Notes: generated by a model from the letters alone, not told the origin. A DNA stretch of 60,000 bases from Neocallimastix lanati (nom. inval.) (GCA_016946835.1 JACVTC010000180.1:170001-230000), one strand, 5' to 3'. Counted from the first letter of the stretch, positions 1 through 12,070 are shown. A program made the numbers and translations.

Positions 1-2
1 AG

Positions 3-56
3 CTGATTGATAAGATTTCAAATACTAAATTTCCGCCAAGAAGACTCAATAAGTAA
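3..56 (+). CDS. Possible 3' end of a gene entering the window from the left
   Basis: An open frame runs in from the window edge and ends at TAA (54-56). It reads LIDKISNTKFPPRRLNK, with ordinary codons and a GC content above the flanking DNA. It could be the last 17 codons of a plus-strand gene. The stretch is too short to assign a family, and the opposite strand is also partly open here, so this is a weak call. Confidence 0.22.
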   Translation: MIDKISNTKFPPRRLNK

Positions 57-249
57 AAAAATTAATAATATCTTCAAAATCTTCTTCTGAATTATCAAAA
101 ATGTTTAATAATTTCTCTAAGAACAAACAGAAAAAAAAAAAAATAATAATAATAATAATAAATAAATAAATATCATCAATAAATTGAATGAATTGTTTCC
201 TAAAATGGACATGAACAGTATATAAAACTAGACCTATTAATATTACCAC

Positions 250-784
250 AGCAAAGAATAGTATATTTGATATGAAATCTTATATAATATTATGTCAGTA
301 GAATGTTTTAAATTTAAATTCATACTTAATATGTCTAATTCAAAAAAATCCAACTGAAGATTGTGAATATTTTAAGGTGAAACAATAAATATATTTTTTA
401 AAACTAAATATTTGAATTTCTTTTATTTTTCTGACTTAGTTCCTGGTAATCATGTATAATAATAATTTTTTCAATAAAAATTTTCTAATTTTTTAAAGAT
501 GTTTGTCCATTTTTTACGTTCTATTAATCTTTAAAACTTTATTATATTTTTTTTCAAAAGCAACTTAATATTTTATTAATCTTTTTTTTAAAAAAAAAAA
601 TTAATAAATATTATTAATTTGAAGTTTAGGTCCAAAAATAGTAGGACGGTGTTGGAATATTATTAGCTAAATGAGAAATAACACAAGATAAATATTTCCA
701 TTTTTTAAAATATATGTTATTATTATTTTCATCATTAACATTATTATAACTATAATTATTATTATTATTTATTATTTATTACAA
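250..784. other. Intergenic AT-rich DNA, nothing recognised
   Basis: Low-complexity sequence with short A/T runs and ATT repeats near 720-780. I see no open frame with coding character on either strand and no RNA gene. Confidence 0.6.
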
Positions 785-1645
785 TTGATTAGGTTGAACC
801 AGGTTCTATCCTGATTGTTAGTCTGAGGACTATCATACATAAGGCTCCTGGTTCGACCCTGCCCATTGACCATTTTCCGGTTTTTCCTGAACAAAAGGTT
901 TTACGGTAGATGATGGTTAGGGTTTCCGTTTAACAGGTAAGTATATCCCCCTCCCCCTTATATATTATATTCTTAAATTCCGGAGTAATATAGACTAGAT
1001 ACTGTCCTAACAGTGGGCCTGAGAGAGTTGCACTTGTAACTGTCATTAATATACTTACGAGGGAATTCCTGGCATATGGGTTCATATGCACGTAGCTTAT
1101 CTACGAATAATCAATCTGCTAGCTAAATACTATTACCGGGAGAGTTGCATTTCCCCTTATTGCATTTCGACAGGTTGCATTTCGCCAAGTGGCGTAGTAT
1201 TAAAAGGTTGCATTTCGACAGGTTGCATTTCTACAAGAGGAGTATTGATATAAATAAATGAATAAATAAATATTAATTCAAAACAATTTTCTTTAAAATT
1301 GTTTTTATTCAATATTAATAATATTTAATTTTATTTATTTATTTATATATTTAATAATTTTCAACTTGGGGAATTGCAATTTGGCGAAATGCACCACTAT
1401 TACCAAGTAGGCTAGCATGTAACTCGATTGGGTTAGGTTACTCTAGCCTCGCTTCAAGGGAGTTAGGCACCGAAAAAGCATTTCGAGAAAAATCGTGCTA
1501 AAAAATTTCAGCAATAATATGTATGGTTAGAGCGCCAATGCTAAATAAACAGTAAGGCTGTCCAGTAGGAACTATATCCACCATGTTGTGACTACCTTAA
1601 TATTCCCATGTCTTAAGGGGGTACACACCGGAAATAAAAAAAAAA
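785..1645 (+). mobile_element. SINE-like element with tRNA-like head and A-rich tail, interrupted by a MITE
   Basis: This island is far richer in G+C than its surroundings. At 850-860 lies GGTTCGACCCT, a near-perfect RNA polymerase III B box. An A-box-like TTAGTCTGAGG lies about 30 bp upstream (818-830), so the head looks tRNA-derived. The body resumes after the nested MITE (1138-1395) and ends in an A run at 1637-1645. The middle (catatg repeats after CCTGAGAG at 1018) and the block GAGCGCCAATGC at 1531 recur in the copy at 9.2 kb. The 3' part (TTGTGACTACCTTAAT) recurs at 16.1 kb. There is no ORF. The two halves being one element is inferred from matching 9.2-kb homology on both sides of the MITE. 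Confidence 0.6.
1138..1395. mobile_element. MITE copy A (9-bp TSD), nested in the SINE
   Basis: This 258-bp non-coding element starts GGGAGAGTTGCATTTCC and ends GGCGAAATGCACC, so its ends are imperfect inverted repeats. It is flanked by the 9-bp direct repeat ACTATTACC (1129-1137 and 1396-1404). The left end carries several subterminal copies of GTTGCATTTCG, which could be transposase-binding sites. The interior is an AT-rich palindrome-like stretch. Nine-base duplications and G-rich ends fit Mutator-like or Merlin-like DNA transposons. No transposase is present. Confidence 0.65.
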
Positions 1646-1664
1646 TTACAATTTATTTTTACGA

Positions 1665-1791
1665 ATTACAATTTTTTTTTTTTTTTTTTTTTTTTTTTAT
1701 AGACTGAAGACTTTGGTCTTCCCCATATAGTAATATGGGTGTATGATTAACTGCCATACCAGTACGGCGTCGGCGCTCTCAACTCGATTTA
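1665..1791 (-). mobile_element. Short SINE-like fragment, minus strand
   Basis: Read on the minus strand, this runs from GAGTTGAGAGCGCC to an A tail of about 29 bases (poly-T at 1671-1699 on the plus strand). Its start has the GAGAGCGCC block that resembles a tRNA D-arm/A box and the GAGCGCC block of the other SINE copies. GC content is about 45 percent in a background near 12 percent. There is no ORF. It is probably a retroposed short element. The tRNA origin is inferred. Confidence 0.4.
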
Positions 1792-1799
1792 CAATTTTT

Positions 1800-1899
1800 A
1801 TTATTATAATTATTATTATTTATTATTATTATTTATTATTATTATTTATTATAGTCTAATATATTAATATTATTATGATTATAATTATGATGATTAGTT

Positions 1900-1931
<32 letters not shown>

Positions 1932-3039
1932 TGTAGTAATAGTAGTAGTAATAGTAATGGTAGTAGTAATAAATAAATTGCCTTCTTTCTTTTATGAAAT
2001 TTCAAACAGTATTTTTTAAATAATTAAATAGAAAATTTATATTATTTGTCTGTTCTAATAAATATTCATTTGAATTTTTTTATTTTTGTTTTTCTATTTT
2101 TTTTTTTTTTTTTTTTTTTTTTTGACAATAAACTTATTAATAATCCTTATTAAAATACATGAAAATAAAATATATGAATTTATTTTCATTAATATTAAAA
2201 AACTACATTATGACTTTCTAGGACGAAATGGCCTATAAGTTTTTGATAATGGTAGGTATTTTCTTCTATAAGTGAAAAAAAAAAATATATATATATATAT
2301 ATATATTAATTTCAATATATTATTATTTTTTAATTATAATAAAATAATAATTATAAACACGCATTAATTTAACCTATATATTTTTATACATCAAATATGC
2401 ATATAATTTTTCTATTTTAGCTTTTTTTTGTTTTTTTTAATAATTTATGATTATTTTTTTATTATTTTTTTATTATTTTTTATTTTTTTTTGTTTTTTTA
2501 TTTTTTTGTAGTTTTTATATCAATTTAATATTGATTTTTGCAATTTAATATTATTTGATTTTTGCTAATTTATTTTAATATTTTTAATTTATAATTATTT
2601 ATTATATAAAAATAAATATATTTAATAATTTATAAAATATGAAATTTTATATAAAAAAAAATTAAATTATGAATATGATGACATATATTAAATTTCTCCA
2701 CTTTTAAAAACCCATTACAAAAATAATTAAATTAAACATTAATAAAAAGATGACTTTACATTTAATAAACATTTATTAAATTAAAGGTATAATCATTATT
2801 TAACAATAATACCATCTTTTTATTTTTTTTTTTTTTAATTTTCTTAATATTAAAAAAAAAAAATGTTTAAATAATTATTTACATTTCCTCTTTTCCTTAG
2901 TATATATAAAGTTAATTTTATGGTATATTTTATATTATTTACAAAATTGAAAAATAATTTAAAACAAAAAAAAAATTTAACTAAAAACAATTAGTTAAAG
3001 ATTAGATTAGGTGGATTTTTTAGTCTTTATAAATTAAAT
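1800..3039. repeat. Intergenic AT microsatellites and homopolymers
   Basis: ATT/TTA repeats (1797-1970), a 27-T run near 2097-2123, an AT dinucleotide run near 2285-2307 and many T runs. No gene is visible. The last part should hold the 3' flank of the minus-strand Angel-type gene. Confidence 0.6.
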
Positions 3040-4386
3040 TTATAATTTATTTGTATTAGATTTATTATTAACTCTTAATTTATATAAATTGAAAATGGTA
3101 ACTAGAGAACAATGATCACTTGGAAAGTTTTTATTGGGTAAATTGTATGGATAGTTTCTTCTAAGAGGTTCTAAACATTTTATTGGTACTAGTTTAACTT
3201 CTTCATGATTTATAGGATTAATAGAAGGATCTTTTGAAGCAAACTTAATGTCTAAGCCATTACTATAATAAATATAATCCACCAATGATTTATTATAATT
3301 TATATAAGAGGTAACATATTTGCTTTCTCTATCTTCAGAAGATCTTTCATGGGTATGATAAACTGATTTTAATCTAAATGGAGTATAAACTTCTTCATGG
3401 TTACTATTTATTTCAATTTTATCATGATTTTTATGTAAATATAAAATATCTCTAATAGTATTCATACATTCATCATAATTATCACTACATTTAGTTTTGT
3501 ATTCCTTATTAACTTCATAATAAGAAAGTCTACGGAAATTATCACCTTGTTGACCACTAAATGTCTTTGTTTGATTAATTATATTTTTTATTTTTTCATG
3601 TCCAGAAATAATATAATTGTAAAAAGCACTATTAGCAAGTGTATTGAAATCACCTGTAATTATAATTGGAATGTTTACATCATAATCTTTATTATTTCTA
3701 AGAATTTCTCTTATAGTAAGTGTTAGAGCTTGATATTGAGCAAATTTAATTATTCCTTGATTTGGATTGAATAAAAGATGTGTTGTAGCAACACACATTC
3801 TTACTTTAGTACTTTTGTGTTCAAGAACAACAATCAAACCTACATTATCTCTATTTAAAGTTTCACAAAGTTCTGGCATTTTATATTCAACTGATTGATT
3901 TAAAAGAACTTTATATTCACTATCTTTAACAAATAATGCTAAACCATCTTCTTCAACACCAGTTCTCTGTTTATAAAAACCAATATAACCTGCCTTATTC
4001 ATTATATCTTTAAAGAAATTTTCATATTCATTACAATCAACTTCTTGAAGACAAACTATATCTGATTTATATGTTAATATTTCTAAAGCTAAATTATCTC
4101 TTCTGTATTTCCAACTTACATAGTTAGAATTACAACAACGATATAAATAGCTATGTCTATCTGCTAATTTATGAGAAAGTATATTATAAGTCATTACTGA
4201 AAATGAATTTGTTGGATTTACTCCATAATTCTGGACTTTTAATGTCATCCATTTTCTATTTAAATTTGTCACTCTCGACTGAATTTCGACATTCTTTTTT
4301 TTGTAATACGCAGCTGATCTTGGTGCAATATACTTTCTTTTTCTATTTGGAGTATATGGTCTAATTTCTTCACACATTGCACTCAT
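3040..4386 (-). CDS. Angel-type endonuclease/exonuclease/phosphatase (CCR4-related)
   Basis: An uninterrupted 448-residue protein. After a basic N-terminal tail (residues 1-60) comes one endonuclease/exonuclease/phosphatase domain: MTYNILS at 65-71, LQEVD with the metal-binding Glu115, GDFNT with Asp246 and Asn248, LVDYIYYS near 365, and PSDHCS with the general-base His425. Two blocks, RDNVGL at about 179 and THLLFNP at 202, are typical of animal Angel1/2 rather than Ccr4 or nocturnin. Angel proteins act on RNA ends (deadenylation or removal of 2',3'-cyclic phosphate). All catalytic residues are present, so it should be active. No leucine-rich repeats precede the domain, unlike Ccr4. Another Met lies at codon 4, so either start is possible. 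No targeting signal is obvious. It is a single-exon gene with isolated neighbours. Confidence 0.9.
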   Translation of the reverse strand: MSAMCEEIRPYTPNRKRKYIAPRSAAYYKKKNVEIQSRVTNLNRKWMTLKVQNYGVNPTNSFSVMTYNILSHKLADRHSYLYRCCNSNYVSWKYRRDNLALEILTYKSDIVCLQEVDCNEYENFFKDIMNKAGYIGFYKQRTGVEEDGLALFVKDSEYKVLLNQSVEYKMPELCETLNRDNVGLIVVLEHKSTKVRMCVATTHLLFNPNQGIIKFAQYQALTLTIREILRNNKDYDVNIPIIITGDFNTLANSAFYNYIISGHEKIKNIINQTKTFSGQQGDNFRRLSYYEVNKEYKTKCSDNYDECMNTIRDILYLHKNHDKIEINSNHEEVYTPFRLKSVYHTHERSSEDRESKYVTSYINYNKSLVDYIYYSNGLDIKFASKDPSINPINHEEVKLVPIKCLEPLRRNYPYNLPNKNFPSDHCSLVTIFNLYKLRVNNKSNTNKL

Positions 4387-6199
4387 TGTGTTTTACTAAA
4401 TTTAATTAAAAATAAAGTATTTATTTTTATATATTTAAATTTTCTTATTTTATTTATTTATTATTTCTTATATTTTATTCATATATTAACTCTTATTATT
4501 GAATGGTTTTTAATTGATTATTATTTATTGATTTTTATAACATAAAAATTATTTATTAAGTAATTAAATATTTAATAAAATTGATTAAATATAATAATAC
4601 ATTTAAATTTCTTTCTTCAATTATTTCTTTGACTTTGATAATTTACTTTATTAAAATTTTATTACAATAAATTTTTTATTCTATTTTTTTAAAAATAATT
4701 TTAATATTTTTTAATTATTGATTCTCAAAAATTTAAACATTTTTAACTTTGATATTAATGATAGTTAATAAAAAAAAAAGTATATTATAAAAAAAAAATT
4801 TATAAAAGTAATAATATATATAAAGAAAATTTTCTTCTTTTATATTTCTTTTTTTTTTTACAAAAAAGTAATAATAATTGGATAAAAAAATATAATAAAT
4901 GTTCAATATTCAGTTATATAAAAATATATATATATATATGAAAATTTCCAATTTCTTTTATGGTTATTAAATATAGTTAATAAAAATAAATAATAGTTAT
5001 ATATTAGAATATATTAGAATATATTAATATTTATTAATATTTATCAGTAACTTTAAAAAAATATATATTTTAATTGAATATAAAACGCATATATTATTTA
5101 AAATAAATGTCTTATATTAGAAGTAATATAAATTTATATGTTATCATATATTAATATATATCCATCAGTTGACTGCTTTCAACATAGGATCAATTATTTA
5201 ATTTTAAATAAATAACATAAAAATCAAATTTCTAAAATATATTAAATATATTTTACAGAGTAATCATAATATATATAATTATATTTATATTCATATATTA
5301 TCTTTATAATAGTTTATATTTTGATTTCTTGTTATATAAATATATTCAATTTATTATATTTAGTAATTTTAATATGTTATATATTATATATTAATTATGT
5401 TATATATATATAATTATCTACAAAAGAAAAAAAAAATTTTGATAAGCAAAAATTAAACCTTAATTTAGTTATATATTTCAATTAATAATAATATATTCTA
5501 ATAAAAGATATCATTATCAAAAAATTTTATCGAATAAAAATAAGATAATTTATCAAAAAAAAAATAATAATAATTATATTATAATTTCTTATTATATATA
5601 ATTAAAAATACTATTATTAACTAAATAATTAAAATTGAATAATAAATAAATAAGTTTATAATAATAAATTTTAAATTTTAAATATAAAATAATAAATATA
5701 TAATAATAAATAATAAATAATAAATATAATAATAAATATTAAAAGTATTAAGCTTTGCTTGAAACTTTAAATTATAAGTAAATAATTAAATAGTAATATA
5801 CAACACTGTATTAAAAAACTTCAAATAACAAATTAATTCAGATCATTTTTATTATCATATATAATATTATTTAATTAATAAATATTACCATCTTACTCTC
5901 TGTAATTTTGAAATGACAATGATCTAATTTGTCAATGCATAAGACTTAAACCAAGAAAATCACAAATATATAATAAAAACAGAATCAAGCTAAGAAGTCA
6001 TTTATATATCATTCTTTATTTCCCTTTACAGAAATTAATTATAAAATTAAATTATATAAAAATTAAAAACAAATTGGTTATGATTATTAAGAGCTACTTA
6101 AGCTAATAAATAAAAAAAATGACAATCATGCTTTCACTATATTACAATGAAATATATTAAAATATTAAAATACAGATGATAATCACCCTTTTACTGAAT

Positions 6200-6242
<43 letters not shown>

Positions 6243-7600
6243 TAATAATAATGAATAATTAAAAATAAAATAAAATAAAATAAAAACACAATATGAATCA
6301 TTAAATACACTTTTAATTTAATGACAATCACTTGTTATACATTGTGTTATACATTATAATTAATTTTAATATATTATTAATATATAAATTTAATAATTTA
6401 TGTATATCACATGATATTTATATATTTGCAATACATAAATATGTATTACTAATTAACAAAAAATAAATATTTATAAAATTTACATTAACGAAAAACATTT
6501 TAATCTGAATATTAAACCATAAAATAATGTTTGCGTTTAATTTATTTATTTATTTATTAATTAATAAATTAATTAATAAATTAATTAATTAATTAATTAA
6601 TTATTATCTAAATTTTTGATAAGAGTTCTTATCAGTAAACATTCATATTTCTGTTATCAAAAAATATTTATACTAAATAAAATATTCACTATCTAATAAC
6701 ATATAATATATTATAATATATTACAATATAACTTTTTATTTATAATTTTTATATAATATTTATTATTTATATATATATCAATTATTTCTTTATTTATTAT
6801 TTAGTTATTTATTATTTATTATTACTATAATTATTATTTATTATTTATTTATTTATTATTTATTATTTATTATTTATTTATTTATTTATTTATTATTTAT
6901 TGTTTATTATTTATTGTTTACATTCATGACATAATTATACTAATCAATACAAAGACATTTTTTTTATTTTAAATAAAATAAAAACTTTTTAATATTTATT
7001 CTTTTGTATAATAGAGAACTTTATAAAAGAAAGTGAAAAAAATAGGGAAAATCCAATAAATTTATCACGTAAAATCAATGCCTTGAATTTATTATCAGTT
7101 TATTAAAAAAAAAAAAGAAAATAATAAATAAATAAAAATAAGATTATAAATATGAATAATAAAAGGAAATAATAAATATTTATTATTTATTATTTATTAT
7201 TGTCTAAAAATTAACTAGATTTTAATTAAATGAATATTACATCTATTTAAATAAAGTAAATAATAAATCAAAGCATTTTAAGATTAAACAAACCTTAATA
7301 TATTCATTAAAGCTAGATAATAGTTATTTATTTTTGATATATTAAGGATTAGTAAATTTTTATATTTTATATTAATATATATATATTTTTTTGGTAATTA
7401 TTTTAATTAATTTTTATAATAATAATGAATTATTAATTTAATTTTATATAAATATACATTTTACTAATTAAATGTCAATAATTTAATAATATATTAACAT
7501 CATTAAAAAAAAATTGATAGGAAAATTATATTAAAAAATGAAAAAAAAGCTTAGCATTTTTTTTTAAATAAAACATAAAAAAAGAAAATTAAATACTTCA
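4387..7600. repeat. Gene-free AT desert with poly-A run and simple repeats
   Basis: No coding-like frame was seen on either strand. The stretch holds AT dinucleotide runs, ATAA/ATTT repeats (5640-5735, 6540-6600, 6780-6910) and a 37-A homopolymer at 6204-6240. The 5' flank of the Angel-type gene lies at its left edge. Confidence 0.6.
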
Positions 7601-7601
7601 T

Positions 7602-7759
7602 CTTTAAATGTTTTATCGATGGATTGGTTTTTATATTGTCTTTTTGTTGTATATTTCAATATGAAAGGATGTTGATAATTCTTTAAATGTTTTATCTATG
7701 GATTGGTTTTTATATTGTCTTTTTGTTGTATATTTCAATATGAAAGGATGTTGATAATT
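7602..7759. repeat. 79-bp tandem duplication
   Basis: Two copies (7602-7680 and 7681-7759) of a 79-bp unit starting CTTTAAATGTTTTATC differ at a single base. The near identity means the duplication is young. The unit has more G than its surroundings, and no ORF runs through it. Confidence 0.9.
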
Positions 7760-7939
7760 TGTTTAAGTTTATAATTTCAAATGTTTTTTATATTTTGAAA
7801 TAACTGCTTATTAATTCATATATATTTATTTTAATAGTAATTATCATTGATAATTTTAATAATTTTAATATTATTTTGATATTATAATTCTCATTATAGT
7901 ATTCAACACTTAATTTTTATTATTTATTTGATTATTATT

Positions 7940-8120
7940 TCTTATTATTATATTTTATTATTTATTACTATTTATTATTTTTTATTTTATTTTTATTTAT
8001 TATTTATTATTTATTATTTATTATTTATTATTTATTATTTATTTTTTATTATTTATTATTTATTATTTATTATTTATTATTTATTATTAATTATTTATTA
8101 TTTATTATTATTTATTATTA
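7940..8120. repeat. TATTATT heptamer microsatellite
   Basis: Mostly period-7 repeats of TATTATT with interruptions. The open frame through it encodes only Tyr/Ile/Leu/Phe repeats and is an artefact of the repeat. The same heptamer on the other strand recurs at about 55.73-55.84 kb. Confidence 0.8.
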
Positions 8121-9180
8121 AAAAAATATATAAATAAGAATTAATTAGAATTAAATATTATCTTATTCAGTATTTGCAATTTAATATAGATAATTTTACA
8201 TAATAATAACATAAAAAAGGTTCTTCAGTAAAACAGTTCTAATTAGTTTCTGCGTGGAATGAAAATAATATGTACTGGATATTACATTTGATATTTTTTT
8301 TAATTATAATTTATTAGGATAATCATAATTAAAATATGAATTAACTAGAATTAAATTGTATCTTTTTTTGAAGTTCAATTAGCATAACATTATTAAATAC
8401 ATAACTATATAAAATAATAATATAATATTCTTATTATAAAATATTTCCACTTAATTTTAGTATGGATTACTAAACATAATTGATTATAATTAATTATTGG
8501 TTATTTACACTTTTAATTATCATAACAATTATAAATAATATTTAAAAAATCAAAAACATAATATTTAATCTTTTAAATTTTTATTCTTTTAACATATCAA
8601 AATAGGATTAATACTATCTTATCATAATAAATGTAAATATTTAAGTATGACTACTAATGATTTTATAAATGTTTATTATAAAGAAATGAATATAAATAAA
8701 TTTTATAATATCAATATATTTTTTAATTAGTTATCACATTTATTTTATTGATATATATATTAATTTAACTCTATATAGTATTTTCTCTATTATCCTTTAA
8801 ATAAATTATATATTTATATAACTAATAATTTAAATAAAAAGAACATATTTAATTTATATAAAACATGATCAAAAATTTTTTATTATGATAATATTTAAAG
8901 TAATAAAATATACATATATTTACATAACCGCTCTTCATATTGATAATACTAAAAATAATTTTTTAGAAAATTTTATATTATATGTAAGGTCGTTTTAAAT
9001 TCATTATATATATATTTTATATTTAATTTATTCCTGATCTAAAATATATATATATTCTTATTAGAATAAAAAATTATTTATATAGTAAAAATATATAAAT
9101 AAATTTAAATTAATTTTCGTTATTAAAAAACAATAAAAAAAAAAAAAAAAAAAAAATAACAATTATATTTCAATTTATTT
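8121..9180. other. Intergenic AT-rich DNA, nothing recognised
   Basis: No gene, RNA or clear repeat family. Short A/T runs only, with a run of about 22 A just before the SINE-like island. Confidence 0.55.
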
Positions 9181-9181
9181 C

Positions 9182-9533
9182 AGTCCTGAGAGGGTTGAGT
9201 GTGCATGGCAAGTTTCCTAAGAGGAGATACAAAACATATGGTGACATATGAAAAATTTAATTATCCATACTTATAGGTATGTTATGAAATTGTTACGTGA
9301 TCACGGAGATTGTGGCTGCAAGACCCAATTGTAAGATTATCGTACAATGACAAGCAGTAATAATACTTGGGTAAAGAGCGCCAATGCATAGAAACTGTAA
9401 GGCAGTCCAGCATGGACAGCACCACCTACTAAGTAGGAAGTCAGATAAGGGCTCCAGTAATAAATCATTGTGTGTCTACGGATGTGCATCTGGGGAGAAA
9501 TCCTTATATGGTCGTTAAAAAAAGAAAAAAAAA
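9182..9533 (+). mobile_element. SINE-like element, second copy
   Basis: A GC-richer island starting CCTGAGAGGGTTGAG and ending in an A-rich tail (about 9517-9537). It shares blocks in order with the copy at 0.8-1.6 kb: CCTGAGAG, a catatgg-catatg pair, an AATAATA-TGG-AGAGCGCCAATGC block (about 9361-9389) and GTAAGGC-GTCCAG. Its 3' part differs (GTGTGTCTACGGATGTGC), so the two copies are different subfamilies or chimeras. There is no ORF in either direction. The internal AGAGCGCC block resembles a tRNA D-arm, but no B box is as clear as in the first copy. Confidence 0.5.
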
Positions 9534-9539
9534 AATTTC

Positions 9540-9729
9540 AATTTATTTTTTTTATTACTCTTATTTATTTAGTTATCTATTTATTTATTGTTTTAATAAT
9601 TAATTATTTTTTAAATAATTTTTTATAGAAAAATCTCGGTATTTCTTGCCTATATATATATATATTTTTTTTCTTTTTTTCTTTTTGAAAAAGAAAAATC
9701 TTAAAAATTTTAATTATAGTAAAATCATC

Positions 9730-9766
<37 letters not shown>

Positions 9767-11010
9767 GTAGTAAAATATATATATATATTTAATATATTAT
9801 AATATATATTATATACTTAACATTTAAACATATTCATTTCTATATAAACAAAAAATATATATATTATATTATATTATATATAATATCATCTAAAAAAGAT
9901 TGTTCATTATATAATTAACAATCTTTTTTTGAAAAAATTTTTAGAATACATAATATTAATATTTTAAAAAAAAATAAAAGTCTAGGTGATAATCTTGTAA
10001 TAATATATAAAATATATATTTATTATTTATATACATTAAATATCTTAATATAGTTTTCTAGTGTTATATTATATTTTACACAATATAGTTTATATTTAGA
10101 AGAGTATAAAAATATTAATTATTACTAGATTTTTATCAAGAAAATATCAATTATAATAATTAAAAAAAAAATAAAAATTTGTAATAGTAATCCGTTAAAA
10201 CTATTTTTATTGTATAATTTATAGTCATCATTAGTTTGTTTATGAATTTTAAAATAAAACTTATTCATATTAATAATACTATAGAAATATATTATATAAA
10301 TATATTATTATTATTATAATTGATTATTAATAACGATAAAACCATTTTATTCCAAAAAAAAATAATAATAATAATAATAATAATAGTAATAATAAATTAC
10401 TTTTTTAAAAAAAAAAATAATAATAATAATAATAATAATAATAGTAAAAATAATAAAAAATCGTAAATCATAGTTATTATTAATTATAGTTAGGACAGTA
10501 CTTCATTATTAAGGCTAGTATTATTATATACTTTTTTCGAAGCAGAAGATTATAATGATAAATAAAAAAAATTTTTTTTCAATATATAATAAAATATTTT
10601 ACAAAAAATGGTATTAACAGAATCATAGTATCATATTTTTTTTTATATTTATTAAATCTATTAATATAATTTTCTTTATTCATTGAATAGTAATTGCTTA
10701 TGCTAGTTTATATTAATAGTGTACTTCTTTCACAAATAGTTTTAAATATATTTCTGTTTATTATTTTTTTATTTTATTTGGTATTTTTAAATATAATTAA
10801 TATTTATTTTATTAATAAAAGTGAATATATAAAACAAATAAAAAAAAATTTTTTTTTTTTTTTTTTTGAAATAATATATGTCTGTATATTTTATAAGGAA
10901 TTAACAGGATAATTTTTAATATAAAAATTTTGAGTTATTGAATCCTCATTAGAATTATTTTATTTAAATATATATATTTTTTTCATATGTCTATAATTTA
11001 ATTAAGAATT
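9540..11010. other. Intergenic AT-rich DNA with ATA/ATT repeats
   Basis: AT runs, poly-A near 9740-9766, and two AATAAT blocks at 10363-10400 and 10419-10445. The frame at 10694-10912 is nearly all Ile/Phe/Asn/Lys and runs through poly-T, so it is not taken as a gene. Confidence 0.55.
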
Positions 11011-11014
11011 ATCA

Positions 11015-11072
11015 GAATATGAACAAACTGAATTTCATTAAGTGGCGCATTATTTAAAGTTGTATATGCCAT
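11015..11072. mobile_element. Relic of the MITE family
   Basis: CTGAATTTCATTAAGTGGCG followed by cattatttaaagttgtat resembles the end of MITE copy B (13538 onward: GTTGAATTTCCCAAGTGGCG, then the same spacing to a tacaac block). No second end or target duplication was found, so only a fragment is claimed. Confidence 0.35.
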
Positions 11073-11106
11073 GAACAAAAAATAAAAATTATTAAAATAA
11101 ATGAAT

Positions 11107-11204
11107 AAAGAATAAAAATAAAAATAAAAATAAAAATAAAAATAAAAATAAAAATAAAAATAAAAATAAAAATAAAAATAAAAATAAAAATAAAAATAAA
11201 AATA
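11107..11204. repeat. (AAAAAT)n hexamer microsatellite
   Basis: About 15 perfect copies of the hexamer. On the minus strand it makes an artefactual alternating Phe/Tyr open frame. Confidence 0.9.
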
Positions 11205-11209
11205 ACAAT

Positions 11210-11585
11210 TATATAAATAAATATAAAAAAATAAATAACAAATAAAATCTTTTACTATGTGGGTGGTCATTTTTTTTGGTTTTTTACCTATTTGATGAAA
11301 GTAAAAAAGGAAATTAGAAATAATAAAGTTTCTAATTTGGATTTTTTTCATTGAAAGCCTTTTATTTTATAAAAGGTTTAACCTTTCCAGTGATATTTTA
11401 TAGTAAATTTGTTTGAAGTAACTATCTTAATAAAAGCGAACGAAAGTTTTAAATCTCTATAACATACTTGTGATAATGGTACATTGTGTACGTATCTATG
11501 GGTTAGTAACATGTGTATTCATAAGAAATAGTCCTAAAGCATAAGAATAATTTTTCTTGCGAAATATTATATAATTATACTGCTT

Positions 11586-11636
<51 letters not shown>

Positions 11637-11766
11637 AGGAAATTATTATGGAATTCACATTTTAAATTTATTTTTTATAAAAGTTTCATAATTTATTCTT
11701 GAATTAATGAAAATATTTTATAATAAAAATTAAAAAATAAAAATTAAAAAATAAAAATTAAAAATA

Positions 11767-11797
<31 letters not shown>

Positions 11798-11861
11798 TAT
11801 GGCAAAATACAACTTTTATATTTATTTCTAGTTTAGTTTATTTATTTATTTATTTATAATT

Positions 11862-11906
<45 letters not shown>

Positions 11907-12070
11907 AAAAAATATGGTCGGTTAAATTATGAAATAAAATTTTATTCTTGTTAAAATAATCACATTTTATTTTATATTTTTATATTATTAATATTATATT
12001 TTTATATTCTTATATTATTATCAATATTATATTCTTATCTTATATTAATATTTTATTCTTATATTTTTAT
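11210..12070. other. Intergenic; hairpin-rich segment and a 45-A run
   Basis: The part at 11260-11580 is less repetitive. It holds two small palindromes: aattagaaa with tttctaatt near 11310-11340, and a cctttta/taaaagg pair near 11357-11375. No coding frame was recognised. A 45-A homopolymer fills 11590-11634 and another long run ends near 11904. Confidence 0.5.

Noticed and set aside
46-249. 67-codon minus-strand frame at the left edge
   Set aside because: Half of it is Ile/Phe repeat from poly-A/ATA sequence, and it has no recognisable domain. The short plus-strand end was kept only as a weak alternative.
10998-11351. 117-codon minus-strand frame
   Set aside because: Its centre is Phe/Tyr alternation produced by the AAAAAT microsatellite; the flanks have no family signal.
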